A stretch of DNA of 64,000 nucleotides, from the NCBI RefSeq assembly GCF_900100195.1, contig NZ_FNES01000014.1:1-64000 (forward strand), given 5' to 3'. A program made the position numbers and the translations under genes. The notes under the pieces were generated by a model. The model had not been told where the DNA came from and ran no database searches. It saw only the letters and a list, made by a program, of their open reading frames with translations. Position 1 is the first letter of the stretch. Each line of letters starts with the position of its first letter. This document shows, in pieces, positions 46,695-55,609 of the stretch. This DNA is from Billgrantia gudaonensis (GTDB taxonomy: Bacteria; Pseudomonadota; Gammaproteobacteria; Pseudomonadales; Halomonadaceae).

Positions 46695-47804
46695 ATGAGC
46701 TGCGTGACCTGCGCTACCGACACCGACCTGTCCGGCCTGGCCGATACCATCAAGCAATGGGGGCGCGAGCTCGGCTTCCAGCAGGTGGGGATCACCGACA
46801 TCGACCTGGCCGAGGACGAGCGCCGCCTGGCGCGCTGGCTCGACGCCGGTTACCAGGGCGAGATGGGCTTCATGGCCAAGCACGGCACCAAGCGCACTCG
46901 CCCCGCGGAGCTGGTGCCGGGCACCCTGCGCGTGATCAGCGTGCGCCTGGACTATCTGCCCGCCGAGGTGGAGAGCGCCAAGGTACTGGGCCAGCCGCAG
47001 ACGGCCTACGTATCACGCTATGCCGTGGGGCGCGATTACCACAAGCTGATGCGCAAACGGCTGGCAACGCTGGCACGGTGGATCGAGAACGAAGCGGGTC
47101 CCTTCGGCCATCGCGCCTTCGTCGACTCCGCCCCGGTGATGGAGCGCGCCCTGGGGCGCAAGGCCGGGCTCGGCTGGGTGGGCAAGAACGCCATGCTGCT
47201 CAATCCGCGAGCCGGCTCCCTGTTCTTCCTCGGCGAGCTGTACGTCGACCTGCCGCTGCCCGTGGACCCGCCCTTCGAAGGCGACCACTGTGGCAGCTGC
47301 AGCGCCTGTCGCACGGCCTGCCCCACCGGTGCCATCGTCGAAGACCGGGTCGTCGACGCCCGGGCCTGCATCTCGTACCTCACCATCGAACTGCACGGCG
47401 CCATTCCCGAGCGTTACCGCGAGGCGATGGGCAACCGCGTGTTCGGCTGCGACGACTGCCAGCTGGTATGCCCCTTCACCCGTTTCACCCGCGCCTCGCG
47501 AGAACCGGACTTCGCCCCACGCCACGACCTCGACCGGGCGAGCCTGCTGTCGCTGTTCGCCTGGGGCGAGGAGGAGTTCCTGGACAAGACCGCCGGCAGC
47601 CCGATACGGCGCATCGGCTACGCACGCTGGTTGCGCAACCTGGCCGTGGGGCTCGGCAACGCGCCCTGGAGCGAGGCCGTCGAAGCCGCCCTGCGCGCGC
47701 GCCTCGCCTACCCCTCGGACCTGGTGCGCGAGCACGTGCGCTGGGCGCTCGCCCGCCAGCGGGAGAAGCGCCAACAACTGATAGCCGTAAGCCGTGAGCC
47801 GTGA
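46695..47804 (+). CDS. queG: Epoxyqueuosine reductase
   Basis: Cobalamin-dependent iron-sulfur enzyme for the last step of queuosine synthesis in tRNA. It is 369 residues with two 4Fe-4S motifs, CGSCSACRTACPTGAI (about 200-215) and CDDCQLVCPF (about 255-264), and the N-terminal DUF1730 domain. The ATG at 46695 is the family start. Unusually, its last eight residues (LIAVSREP) and its TGA come from a GTGAGCC heptad repeat array. Confidence 0.95.
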   Translation: MSCVTCATDTDLSGLADTIKQWGRELGFQQVGITDIDLAEDERRLARWLDAGYQGEMGFMAKHGTKRTRPAELVPGTLRVISVRLDYLPAEVESAKVLGQPQTAYVSRYAVGRDYHKLMRKRLATLARWIENEAGPFGHRAFVDSAPVMERALGRKAGLGWVGKNAMLLNPRAGSLFFLGELYVDLPLPVDPPFEGDHCGSCSACRTACPTGAIVEDRVVDARACISYLTIELHGAIPERYREAMGNRVFGCDDCQLVCPFTRFTRASREPDFAPRHDLDRASLLSLFAWGEEEFLDKTAGSPIRRIGYARWLRNLAVGLGNAPWSEAVEAALRARLAYPSDLVREHVRWALARQREKRQQLIAVSREP

Positions 47805-47900
47805 GCCGTGAGCCGTGAGCCAGGAAATGGCCCTCCACCTACGGGTAAAAAAGTTTTTCTTACAGCTTACAGCTCATGGCTCCCGGCGAAGCCGGGCTCA
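47780..47900. repeat. Heptanucleotide composite element C across the queG and orn 3' ends
   Basis: Left arm: GATAGCC, GTAAGCC and four copies of GTGAGCC (47780-47821). Right arm in inverted orientation: CTTACAG, CTTACAG, CTCATGG (47859-47879), then the hairpin GCTCCCGGCGAAGCCGGG shared with element B, ending at the orn stop codon (47898-47900). It overlaps the queG C-terminal codons. Confidence 0.88.
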
Positions 47901-48497
47901 TTCCTCCTCGTCGCTGTCGTCCTCCTCCAGGCGCAGAAACGTCCGGCGGTAGTGCGCCAGCTCGGCGATGGACTCCTTGATGTCGTCCATGGCCAAGTGC
48001 ACGTTGCGCTTCTCGAAGCCCGCCTGGGCGCCGGGATTCCAGCGCTTGGCCAGCTCCTTGAGGGTCGAGACATCGAGGTTGCGGTAGTGGAAGAAGGCCA
48101 GCAGTTCGGGCATCTCGCGCTCCAGAAAGCGACGGTCCTGATGCACGCTGTTGCCGCACATGGGCGAGGTGCCAGGGTCGACGTACTGGCGTAGAAAGGC
48201 CAACGTCTCGCGCTCGGCCTCGGCGGCGGTCACGTGGCTCTGCCGCACGCGCTCGGTCAGTCCCGACGCGCCGTGGGTCTTGGTACACCACTCGTCCATC
48301 GCCTCGAGCAGCGTGTCGGGCTGATGAACGGCGATGATCGGTCCCTCGGCCACCAGGTTGAGGTCGTTGTCGGTGATCAGCGTCGCCACCTCGATGATAC
48401 GCTCGCGCTCGGGATCGAGGCCGGTCATTTCCAGATCGATCCACACCAGGCGCTGCTTGCGGGGATCCGGCTCGTTGCTCGTTTTGGCCATGGCCAC
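47898..48497 (-). CDS. orn: Oligoribonuclease
   Basis: DEDDh exonuclease that degrades two-base RNAs including pGpG from c-di-GMP turnover. The 199-residue protein has [18 protein letters not shown] (Exo I, residues 19-36), the central [15 protein letters not shown] block and the [11 protein letters not shown]xo III segment, with an acidic C-terminal tail (EEDDSDEEE) longer than in E. coli. GGAAG precedes the ATG. Its stop codon is the right edge of repeat element C. Confidence 0.97.
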   Translation of the reverse strand: MAMAKTSNEPDPRKQRLVWIDLEMTGLDPERERIIEVATLITDNDLNLVAEGPIIAVHQPDTLLEAMDEWCTKTHGASGLTERVRQSHVTAAEAERETLAFLRQYVDPGTSPMCGNSVHQDRRFLEREMPELLAFFHYRNLDVSTLKELAKRWNPGAQAGFEKRNVHLAMDDIKESIAELAHYRRTFLRLEEDDSDEEE

Positions 48498-48550
48498 TTC
48501 CTTGCAGGGCGTCGCATCGCCTGGCTGGCGACAGCGGACGCCGTGGGTGA

Positions 48551-48570
48551 GTACAATACGCCCATTGTAC
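48551..48570. promoter_or_regulatory. Inverted repeat in the orn-rsgA divergent promoter region
   Basis: GTACAAT-N6-ATTGTAC, centred 27 bases before the rsgA ATG. Each arm contains a -10-like TACAAT, so it may hold back-to-back promoter elements or an operator. A good -35 is not obvious on either side. Confidence 0.4.
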
Positions 48571-48586
48571 CGAGCTTCAGGGGCCC

Positions 48587-49639
48587 ATGAGCAAACGCAA
48601 GCTTAGCCGCCAGCAGCGCTGGCGCATCGACAAGATCCAGGCCGAGCGCGCCGCGCGGGTCGCCAAGCGCAGTGCCCGTGATGAGGGCGCCCTGCAAGCC
48701 GGCGAGCTGGGCAGCGAGCAACCGGGCCGGGTGATCGCCCACTTCGGCCGCACCATCGAGGTGAGCGCCGACGAGAGCGACACGCCGATACGCTGTCACC
48801 AACGCGCCAACCTCGACGCTTTGGTCACCGGCGATCGCGTCGTGTGGCGCGCCGCCTGCAATGCCGAGGGCCGGATCGTCGATGGCGTGGTAGTGGCGCG
48901 CGGCGAACGCGACAACGTCCTCGAGCGCCCCGACGCCTACGGCCAGCTCAAGCCGGTGGCCGCCAACATCGACCAGATCCTGATCGTCTTCGCCGTGGAG
49001 CCCGCCCCCCACGCCAACCTGATCGACCGCTACCTGGTGGCGGCCGAAGCCACCGGCATCGCCCCGGTGCTGGTGCTCAACAAGATCGACCTGCTGCCCG
49101 AGGAGGGCGGCGTGCTTCGCGAGCTGCTCGATCGCTACTCGGCACTCGGTTACCCGGTGGTGACCACGACCACCGCTCGCGACACGGGGCTCGATGCCCT
49201 GCACGCCCAGCTCGCCGGTCGCACCTCGGTGTTCGTCGGCCAGAGCGGCGTGGGCAAGTCTTCGCTCATCGACCGCTTGTTGCCGGATGAGACCTTGCGC
49301 ATCGGAGCCCTTTCGAAAGATACGCGCAAGGGCACGCACACGACCACCACGGCACGGCTGTACGCTTTTCAACACGGCACCGCCGGCGACAACGCCAGCC
49401 GCGGCGAACTGATAGACTCTCCCGGCATCCGTGAATTCGGCCTGGGCCATTTGGACGAACGCCAGATTGCCGAGGGCTTCATCGAGTTCCGCCAGTTCCT
49501 GGGACGCTGCCGCTTTCGCGACTGTCGCCACCGTCAGGAGCCCGGCTGCGCCCTGCACGAGGCCGTGGAAAGCGGCGAGATTCACCCCGAACGCTTTGCC
49601 AGCTATCGTCGCATCGTCGAAGGCCTGGCTTCGGGCTAG
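48587..49639 (+). CDS. rsgA: Ribosome small-subunit-dependent GTPase RsgA
   Basis: Circularly permuted GTPase that checks 30S maturation. It is 350 residues: OB fold (about 35-105), GTPase domain in the permuted order NKIDLL (G4), [12 protein letters not shown] (G1), [10 protein letters not shown] (G3), then a zinc-binding C-terminus with [16 protein letters not shown]. The basic N-terminus [16 protein letters not shown] is typical. Divergent from orn, as in E. coli. Confidence 0.97.
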   Translation: MSKRKLSRQQRWRIDKIQAERAARVAKRSARDEGALQAGELGSEQPGRVIAHFGRTIEVSADESDTPIRCHQRANLDALVTGDRVVWRAACNAEGRIVDGVVVARGERDNVLERPDAYGQLKPVAANIDQILIVFAVEPAPHANLIDRYLVAAEATGIAPVLVLNKIDLLPEEGGVLRELLDRYSALGYPVVTTTTARDTGLDALHAQLAGRTSVFVGQSGVGKSSLIDRLLPDETLRIGALSKDTRKGTHTTTTARLYAFQHGTAGDNASRGELIDSPGIREFGLGHLDERQIAEGFIEFRQFLGRCRFRDCRHRQEPGCALHEAVESGEIHPERFASYRRIVEGLASG

Positions 49640-49669
49640 CCTGAACAGGACCCAGATCAGGAGATCGCC

Positions 49670-50500
49670 ATGAGTTCCGAAGACAATCTGTTGCCGCTGA
49701 TCGTCGAGCCGGGGCAGCTCGCCGAGGTGCTGAACGAACCCAGCCTGCTGGTGATCGACGTGCCGTTGCGCCCAGAGAGCCACGCCGACGGACACGTGCC
49801 GGGCGCCGTCTTCCTCGACCACCGTCGGCTGCTGCGCGGCGAGGGCGAAACGCCCACCGACGCTCCCTCCGCCGACGCGCTGTCCCGCCTGTTCAGTGAG
49901 CTGGGGCTGACCCGCGACACCCACGTGGTGGCCTATGACGACGAGGGTGGCGGTTGGGCCGGGCGCCTGCTATGGACCCTGGAACTGATCGGCCATACCC
50001 GCTACTCCTACCTCAACGGCGGCATTCACGCCTGGCGGGAGAGCGGCCAGCCGGTGTCCCGTGAAAGCCGCACTCCCACCCCCAGCGACTACCGGGCGGA
50101 GATCCTGCACCCCGAGGTGCGCATCGATCGAGTGGAACTGCAAGAGCGCCTGGGCGAGCCGGGGCTCGCCATCTGGGACGCCCGCTCGCGCGAGGAGTAC
50201 GACGGCCAGCGCGGCAACAACCGTCGTCTTGGCCACATCCCTGGCGCCGTGAACTTCGAGTGGACCCGGGCCATGGACCGCGAGCGTAGCCTGCGCCTGC
50301 GCGACTACGCCGAGCTGATCACCGAACTCGAGGCGCTGGGTCTCACGCCCGACATGGAGATCGTCACTCACTGCCAGAGCCACCACCGTAGCGGCTTCAC
50401 CTGGCTGGTGGGGCGTGCCCTGGGCTTCACCCGGATGCGCGGCTACGGCGGCTCCTGGCAGGAATGGGGCAACCGCGACGATACCCCCGTGGAGCGCTGA
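49670..50500 (+). CDS. rhdA: Thiosulfate sulfurtransferase (rhodanese), RhdA type
   Basis: A 276-residue tandem rhodanese-domain enzyme moving sulfane sulfur from thiosulfate to cyanide or another thiophile. The N-terminal domain is inactive; the C-terminal active loop reads CQSHHRSG, like the CQTHHRSG of Azotobacter RhdA, with the same neighbour (psd) as in Pseudomonas. 30 bases follow rsgA. The stop codon is followed directly by repeat element D. Confidence 0.9.
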   Translation: MSSEDNLLPLIVEPGQLAEVLNEPSLLVIDVPLRPESHADGHVPGAVFLDHRRLLRGEGETPTDAPSADALSRLFSELGLTRDTHVVAYDDEGGGWAGRLLWTLELIGHTRYSYLNGGIHAWRESGQPVSRESRTPTPSDYRAEILHPEVRIDRVELQERLGEPGLAIWDARSREEYDGQRGNNRRLGHIPGAVNFEWTRAMDRERSLRLRDYAELITELEALGLTPDMEIVTHCQSHHRSGFTWLVGRALGFTRMRGYGGSWQEWGNRDDTPVER

Positions 50501-50653
50501 GCGCTTCGCGCTGCTCCGAGCTGCGGGCTACGAGCATCGAGCCATTGGTAGTAAGATAGCGACCTAGCCCGCAGCCCGTAGCCCGTAGCCCGTAGCCCGC
50601 AGCCCGTAGCCCGTAGCCCGTAGCCCGTAGCCCGTAGCCCGTAGCCCGTAGCC
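50500..50653. repeat. Heptanucleotide composite element D between rhdA and psd
   Basis: Hairpin AGCGC-TTC-GCGCT (50500-50512), then a short left arm of heptads GAGCTGC, GGGCTAC, GAGCATC (50518-50538), a unique core, and a right arm of 12 units TAGCCCG/CAGCCCG (50565-50648) plus a partial unit. The right arm is the inverse of the left and of array A1. It ends 12 bases before the psd start. Confidence 0.93.
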
Positions 50654-50664
50654 AGAGTATCCCC

Positions 50665-51567
50665 TTGTCGCCATCACGCCTCTTCTCCCTGATCCAGTAT
50701 CCCCTGCCCCACCACCTGCTGTCGCGGCTGGTGGGGCGGCTGGCCGAATGCCGCCTGCCGTGGCTCAAGAATGCCTTGATTCACGCCTTCATCAAGCGAT
50801 TCGAGGTGGACATGAGTCAGGCCCAGGAGCCCGACCCCAGCGCCTACCCCACCTTCAACGCCTTCTTCACCCGCGCCCTGAAGGCCGATGCCCGGCCCCT
50901 GGGCGACGGCGTGCTGTGTCCCGCCGACGGGACCCTCTCGCAGTTCGGCGCCATCGAGGCGGGGCTGCTGCTCCAGGCCAAGGGGCACCGCTACGCCATG
51001 GCCGATCTGCTCGGCGGCGACACCGTGGCGGCACGCCGCTACCTCGGCGGCAGCTTCGCCACCGTTTATCTGTCGCCCCGCGACTACCACCGGGTGCACA
51101 TGCCGCTCGCCGGCACCCTCACCGAAATGGTCTACGTGCCGGGACGGCTCTTCTCGGTCAATGCCGCCACCACGGCTCACGTCCCCAACCTGTTCGCCCG
51201 CAACGAGCGCCTGGTGTGCCACTTCGACACCGAGCAGGGCCCCATGGTCATGGTGCTGGTGGGTGCCATGATCGTCGCCGCCATCGAGACGGTGTGGGCC
51301 GGCCAGGTCACGCCGCTGTCGGGTCAGGTCCAGCGCACGCGTTTCGACCGGCCGATCCACCTGGAAAGGGGGGCGGAGATGGGCCGCTTCAAGCTCGGCT
51401 CCACGGTGGTCATGGGGTTCGCCGAGCCGGTGGATTTCGCCGATATGCCACTCGGCGGCATGGTCAGCATGGGACAGACGCTGGGGCACTTGGCAACGCT
51501 TCGCCAGGGACGCCGGGGACAGGCCCCGAGCGGTGAGGACGGCATACCGCTCGGGATGCATCGCTAG
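50665..51567 (+). CDS. psd: Phosphatidylserine decarboxylase proenzyme
   Basis: Makes phosphatidylethanolamine in the inner membrane. The 300-residue proenzyme has the self-cleavage motif LGST (Ser246 becomes the pyruvoyl group) and the catalytic DYHRVHMP segment. The family N-terminus ([18 protein letters not shown]) fixes the start near the TTG at 50665; no ATG or GTG is available because the heptad repeat array lies directly upstream, and only a weak AGAG precedes it. Its TAG overlaps the convergent epmA stop in a shared CTAG. Confidence 0.94.
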   Translation: MSPSRLFSLIQYPLPHHLLSRLVGRLAECRLPWLKNALIHAFIKRFEVDMSQAQEPDPSAYPTFNAFFTRALKADARPLGDGVLCPADGTLSQFGAIEAGLLLQAKGHRYAMADLLGGDTVAARRYLGGSFATVYLSPRDYHRVHMPLAGTLTEMVYVPGRLFSVNAATTAHVPNLFARNERLVCHFDTEQGPMVMVLVGAMIVAAIETVWAGQVTPLSGQVQRTRFDRPIHLERGAEMGRFKLGSTVVMGFAEPVDFADMPLGGMVSMGQTLGHLATLRQGRRGQAPSGEDGIPLGMHR

Positions 51568-52538
51568 CAGTGCGGCGTGGCGAAGGCCATCACCTCCGCC
51601 ACGCTCGCCTTGCCCAGCGCCAGCTGGATCAGCCTGTCGAGGCCCAGCGCCACGCCGCTGCCCGCCGGCATGCCAGCCTCGAGCGCCGCGAGCAGGCGCT
51701 CGTCGACGTCCACTTCGGTCAGACCTGCCGAGCGGCGCACGGCATTGTCGGCGGCGAAGCGCTCGGCTTGTTCGGCGGCGTCGGTGAGTTCGTCATAACC
51801 GTTGGCGAGTTCCAGCCCTTGGTAGTAGAGCTCGAAGCGCGAGGCCACCCAGGCACCGTCCTCGGGGTCGCGATGGCGCCGCGCCAAGGCCGCCTGGCTG
51901 GCCGGGTAGTCCACCACCACGTCGAGGCCACCGCGGCCCAGCGCCGGCTCGATGACCAGGCTCATCAGCAGGTCGAGGCAGTCGTCGCGGGTCGCATCGT
52001 CCATGTCCAGCCCGCCGCGCTCGCCGGCCAGTCGTCGCAACTCGGCCAGTTCGGCGACGAAGGGGTCGAGGCCCAGCGACTCCCGGAACAGCTCGCGATA
52101 GCGGCGAGGCCGCAACGGCCCCGGATGACAGCCCAGGACGGCATGTATCAGCGCCGCCGCCTCCTCGATCAGCGCCTCGAGCGCGAAGCCGGGGCGATAC
52201 CACTCCAGCATGGTGAATTCGAGGTTGTGGCGACGCCCCGTCTCGCCGTCGCGAAAGCTTTTCGCCAGTTGGAAGATGGGCCCGCTGCCCGCAGCGAGCA
52301 GGCGCTTCATGTGGAATTCCGGCGAGGTCTGCAGCCATAGGCGCTCTCGCCCAGCCGGCGTGGTCGCCTGGCAGGAGAGCGACGCCAGGTGGAGGTCGGT
52401 GCTGCCACCATGGCCCAGCACCGGCGTCTCCACCTCCAGCACGTCGCGCTCGGCAAAAAAGGCGCGCACCTCGGCCAGCAACCGCGCCCGTGCGCGCAGG
52501 GTCTCGATGGATGCGGTGGGGCGCCAGTCGGTAGGCAT
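51564..52538 (-). CDS. epmA: Elongation factor P--(R)-beta-lysine ligase
   Basis: Class II lysyl-tRNA synthetase paralogue (324 residues, catalytic core only, no anticodon-binding domain) that attaches (R)-beta-lysine to Lys34 of EF-P. Motif 2 region [17 protein letters not shown] and motif 3 [15 protein letters not shown] are present. GGAGG precedes the ATG at 52538. It is transcribed in the same direction as efp, but a 278-base region of repeats and hairpins separates them. Confidence 0.95.
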   Translation of the reverse strand: MPTDWRPTASIETLRARARLLAEVRAFFAERDVLEVETPVLGHGGSTDLHLASLSCQATTPAGRERLWLQTSPEFHMKRLLAAGSGPIFQLAKSFRDGETGRRHNLEFTMLEWYRPGFALEALIEEAAALIHAVLGCHPGPLRPRRYRELFRESLGLDPFVAELAELRRLAGERGGLDMDDATRDDCLDLLMSLVIEPALGRGGLDVVVDYPASQAALARRHRDPEDGAWVASRFELYYQGLELANGYDELTDAAEQAERFAADNAVRRSAGLTEVDVDERLLAALEAGMPAGSGVALGLDRLIQLALGKASVAEVMAFATPHC

Positions 52539-52558
52539 CGAGAATTCCTCCAGCAAAG

Positions 52559-52590
52559 ACGTAGGCCACGCACTTAAGCGTGGCCTACGT
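52559..52590. terminator. Strong hairpin upstream of epmA
   Basis: Perfect 13-bp stem ACGTAGGCCACGC / GCGTGGCCTACGT with a 6-base ACTTAA loop, 20 bases before the epmA ATG. On the minus strand it is followed by TCTTTG, so it may terminate efp transcription or be part of the neighbouring repeat cluster. Confidence 0.6.
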
Positions 52591-52613
52591 TGGGCAGCAT
52601 GAAACCGCGGCTT

Positions 52614-52706
52614 GCCGGCGACAGGTCTACGAGAGGGCGCTGTGAATACATCCCTGTACGCTACGCCGCTAACAGCACAAAACGTCCTAGCGCCCTCTCC
52701 GAGCGA
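52614..52706. repeat. Structured intergenic repeat E2 between efp and epmA
   Basis: Second copy of the repeat seen at 40804: CCGGCGACAGGTCTACG, then GGCGCTGTGAATAC, ATCCC and TACGCTAC. Here AGAGGGCGCT (52632-52641) pairs with AGCGCCCTCT (52689-52698), and a small TACA-TCCC-TGTA hairpin lies inside. The internal part differs from E1. Confidence 0.72.
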
Positions 52707-52720
52707 TGCTCAGGCTAGGC

Positions 52721-52780
52721 GAATCCCGAGTAAGGCAGCGGAGTTTAGCAGCGCTAAATGAGCAAGCCGTCTCGGGATTC
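52721..52780. repeat. Long inverted repeat with nested hairpin between efp and epmA
   Basis: GAATCCCGAG (52721-52730) pairs perfectly with CTCGGGATTC (52771-52780), and TTTAGC-AGC-GCTAAA (52744-52758) forms an inner hairpin. It lies next to E2 and completes a block of repeats that fills the efp-epmA gap. MITE-like origin is possible. Confidence 0.65.
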
Positions 52781-52815
52781 AACGACGTATGAGCGAGCGC
52801 AGGAAGGGCCGCACC

Positions 52816-53382
52816 TCACGCGCGGGAGACGTACTCACCGGACCGCGTATCGATCTTCAACACTTCGCCCTCGTTGATGAACAGCGGCACGCGCACCACG
52901 GCGCCGGAGGAAAGCGTCGCCGGCTTGGAGCCACCCTGGGCGGTATCGCCCTTGACGCCCGGATCGGTCTCGGTGACCTCCAGCTCGATGAAGTTGGGCG
53001 GCGTGACATTGATGACGTTGTCGTTCCACAGGGTCACGGTGTAGGCCACCTGCTCCTTGAGCCACTTCTCGGTATCGCCCAGCGCCTTCTTCTCCACCGG
53101 GTACTGCTCGAAGGAGCCGTCCGTCATCATGAAGTACCACATCTCGCCGTCGCTGTAGAGAAACTCCATCTCCAGTTCCAGAACGTCGGCAGCCTCCAGG
53201 GATTCACCGGATTTGAAAGTACGCTCCCAGACCCGTCCGGTCATCAGGTTGCGCAGCTTGACGCGGTTGAAGGCCTGTCCCTTGCCCGGTTTGACGAACT
53301 CGTTCTCGAGAATGGTGCAGGGATCGCCGTCCAGCATCACCTTCAGACCACCCTTGAATTCGTTGGTAGAATACGTCGCCAT
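52816..53382 (-). CDS. efp: Elongation factor P
   Basis: A 188-residue three-domain EF-P that relieves ribosome stalling at polyproline. The modified residue is Lys34 in VKPGKGQAF, matching the lysine-type EF-P modified by EpmA/EpmB, both encoded beside it. The ATG at 53382 is the family start; upstream open frame overlaps the epmB region and is not used. Confidence 0.98.
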   Translation of the reverse strand: MATYSTNEFKGGLKVMLDGDPCTILENEFVKPGKGQAFNRVKLRNLMTGRVWERTFKSGESLEAADVLELEMEFLYSDGEMWYFMMTDGSFEQYPVEKKALGDTEKWLKEQVAYTVTLWNDNVINVTPPNFIELEVTETDPGVKGDTAQGGSKPATLSSGAVVRVPLFINEGEVLKIDTRSGEYVSRA

Positions 53383-53481
53383 GATCGCTCCATGTTCGAG
53401 CGCGCCCCCGATAGGCATCGGGGGCGCGCATGAGGTGACATTCGGCGAGAGCAATCTCGCCAACATTGACTGGTGGACTGC

Positions 53482-54522
53482 ATGATAACCCGAAGCCCTG
53501 CCGATTTGCAGCGAGCACGCCAGCGGGAGGCCATCCCGCTGGCCGTGACGCCCGACTGGCAAAGCCAGCTCGCCCGGGCGCTTCGCGACCCCCAGGCGCT
53601 GTGTAAACGGCTGAAGCTCGATCCGGCATGGCTGCCCGGCGCCGAAGCGGGCCACCGACTCTTCGAAGTCCGCGTGCCGGAAGCCTTTCTGGCCCGCATG
53701 CGCCCCGGCGACCCTCACGACCCACTGCTGCGCCAGGTGCTCCCCCTGAGCGAAGAGGCGCGCCCCATGCCGGGTTACGTGGCCGACCCTCTAGAAGAGG
53801 CCGCACACACGCCGGCCCGCGGGCTGATCCACAAGTACGCCGGCCGCGCGCTGCTCATTGCCAGCCCCGCATGCGCGGTGAACTGCCGCTACTGCTTCCG
53901 CCGCCACTTCCCCTACGCAGAGAATTCCCCGTCGAGAGCACAGTGGGAACGCACGCTGGACCACTTGCGCGACGACGCCTCGATCCACGAGGCGATCCTC
54001 TCCGGCGGCGACCCTCTGGCCGCCAGCGACCGCCAGCTCGCCTGGCTCGTGGAGCGGCTCGGTGCCATCCCCCACCTCAAGCGCCTGCGAATCCACACGC
54101 GCCTGCCGGTGGTGATCCCCGATCGCATCGATCCCGCCCTGATCGACTGGCTCGCTGCCACTCGCCTGCAGAAGGTAGTGGTACTGCACGTCAACCATGC
54201 CAACGAGATCGACGCCGCCGTGATCGACGCCTGCGAGCGACTGAAGCGGGCCGGAGCGACCCTGCTCAACCAGAGCGTACTGCTGCGCGGCGTCAACGAT
54301 GACATCGCCGCCCTGGCCGAACTTTCCGAACGCCTCTTCGAAGCCGGCGTTCTACCCTACTACCTGCACGTGCTCGACCCGGTGGCCGGCGCCGCGCATT
54401 TCGACGTATCCGACCGTGAGGCTCGCGAACTGGTCGCGGGCCTCAGGGAGGGGCTGCCGGGCTTCCTGGTTCCGAAGCTGGTCAGGGAGATTCCCGGCGA
54501 GGCGAGCAAGACCCCTCTTTAG
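53482..54522 (+). CDS. epmB: EF-P beta-lysylation protein (lysine 2,3-aminomutase)
   Basis: Radical-SAM, PLP-dependent enzyme converting L-lysine to (R)-beta-lysine for EpmA. It is 346 residues with the CxxxCxxC cluster at Cys131, Cys135 and Cys138 (CAVNCRYCF), GGDPL and the PLP-binding lysine expected near the C-terminus ([13 protein letters not shown]). Divergent from efp, with about 100 bases between starts. The ATG at 53482 has GGTGG upstream; a GTG three codons earlier is also possible. Confidence 0.95.
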   Translation: MITRSPADLQRARQREAIPLAVTPDWQSQLARALRDPQALCKRLKLDPAWLPGAEAGHRLFEVRVPEAFLARMRPGDPHDPLLRQVLPLSEEARPMPGYVADPLEEAAHTPARGLIHKYAGRALLIASPACAVNCRYCFRRHFPYAENSPSRAQWERTLDHLRDDASIHEAILSGGDPLAASDRQLAWLVERLGAIPHLKRLRIHTRLPVVIPDRIDPALIDWLAATRLQKVVVLHVNHANEIDAAVIDACERLKRAGATLLNQSVLLRGVNDDIAALAELSERLFEAGVLPYYLHVLDPVAGAAHFDVSDREARELVAGLREGLPGFLVPKLVREIPGEASKTPL

Positions 54523-54830
54523 CTCCACCACCATCGCCAAACGGCCGCACTGGCCATGCCCAATGCAATGGCCAGCAACGGATTGCGCCAGGCGATGGCC
54601 ACACCGCCGGCGGCCAACGCCGCCAGCTTGGTACCGCCATCGCCATGCACGACCATCGGCGTGATCACGGCGATCAAGACCGAACTCGACATGGCATCGA
54701 TGAAACGACGCACCCTGGCACCCAGCGGCACGTACGACATGACCAGCAGGCCCAGTACCCGCGACCCATAGGCGATGACCACCATGAGGCCAATCCCCGC
54801 CAACGACTGCCAGGCGACCGACGCGCTCAT
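54519..54830 (-). CDS. azlD: AzlD family branched-chain amino-acid transport protein
   Basis: Small partner (103 residues, about three membrane helices) of the AzlC permease in branched-chain amino-acid export. Family features are MVVIAYGSRVLGLLVMSYVPLGARVRRFIDAMSSSVLIAVI. It starts MSASVAWQSL at 54830 and overlaps azlC by four bases (ATGA). Its stop overlaps the convergent epmB end by four bases. Confidence 0.88.
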   Translation of the reverse strand: MSASVAWQSLAGIGLMVVIAYGSRVLGLLVMSYVPLGARVRRFIDAMSSSVLIAVITPMVVHGDGGTKLAALAAGGVAIAWRNPLLAIALGMASAAVWRWWWS

Positions 54831-55561
54831 GACGCCGTCGCGCCAAACCAGCGCCCCGGCAACATCACGGCCACGGCTCCCCCCGTCATCGCCCCCACCA
54901 TCACGTGCAGATAGGGAGGCAACCACCAGTAAGCCATCAAGGCGCTGATCGCTGCGGCCAGCCACGGCAACGCCATCAAGGCGCGCGGCCTGCCGCCGAC
55001 CACGATCATCAGCAGGAAGCAGAGCATGATGACGTCGAGGCCGAAGCGCTCCGGCTCGGTGATCCCGCCCCCGAACACCAACCCTACCCCCGTGCCCACC
55101 ACCCAGGCACTCCAGAGCGCAATGCCGCCGCCCAGCAGGATGCCGAGATTGCGTTCGCCACGGTGATACTCGCCCAGCGCCATGGCCCAGTTGGAGTCGG
55201 TCAGCAGGATCACCATGGCGAGCTGTTGGCGTCGCGGCAGCGGCTCGAGCCAAGGATAGAGCGCGGCACTCATGAGCATGTGACGGGTATGAATGGCCAG
55301 AGTGACCGCGGCCAAGGCCAGCAGCGGCAAGGGCGGATGCCAGAGCTCCAGCGCCGCGAACTGCGACGGAGCCGCGAACACGAACAGGCTCATCAGCATC
55401 GCCTCCCAGTCGGCCAACCCCCGATGGACGGCCGCCACCCCGAACGCCAGACCGAACGCCACCGTGAAGGCGGCCAGCGGCAGCATCATGCGAATCCCTC
55501 GCCAGGTCCCCTTGGCATCCAGCCGAATGGTTTTTTCCTTTGACATCATGTTGTTGAGCAC
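54827..55561 (-). CDS. azlC: AzlC family branched-chain amino-acid exporter
   Basis: Large subunit (244 residues as read; starts at 55549 or 55546 are possible) with the family block APSQFAALELW and HTRHMLMSAALYPWLEPLPRRQQL followed by LLTDSNWA. Exports branched-chain amino acids or analogues with AzlD. Divergent from the TRAP/amidohydrolase operon across a 28-bp palindrome, so both may answer to the same TetR protein. Confidence 0.9.
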   Translation of the reverse strand: MLNNMMSKEKTIRLDAKGTWRGIRMMLPLAAFTVAFGLAFGVAAVHRGLADWEAMLMSLFVFAAPSQFAALELWHPPLPLLALAAVTLAIHTRHMLMSAALYPWLEPLPRRQQLAMVILLTDSNWAMALGEYHRGERNLGILLGGGIALWSAWVVGTGVGLVFGGGITEPERFGLDVIMLCFLLMIVVGGRPRALMALPWLAAAISALMAYWWLPPYLHVMVGAMTGGAVAVMLPGRWFGATAS

Positions 55562-55581
55562 CCAACGCCAGGACAGTCACG

Positions 55582-55609
55582 AAAAAACAAACAGATCTGT
55601 TTGTTTTTT
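55582..55609. promoter_or_regulatory. 28-bp perfect palindrome, candidate TetR operator
   Basis: Perfect palindrome with core AAACAGATCTGTTT and A/T runs at both ends, in the 160-base gap between azlC and the TRAP binding-protein gene. It overlaps the -35 of the plus-strand promoter. Size, symmetry and position fit a TetR-family operator, and a TetR gene lies 1.3 kb away in the operon. It could also act as a terminator hairpin. Confidence 0.65.

Noticed and set aside
45136..46698. 520-codon plus-strand frame opposite nnr
   Set aside because: Antisense to a clear two-domain enzyme; composition is that of a shadow frame.
54519..55580. Long open frame covering azlD and running through azlC
   Set aside because: Only the last 103 residues resemble AzlD; the upstream part is an out-of-frame reading of azlC.
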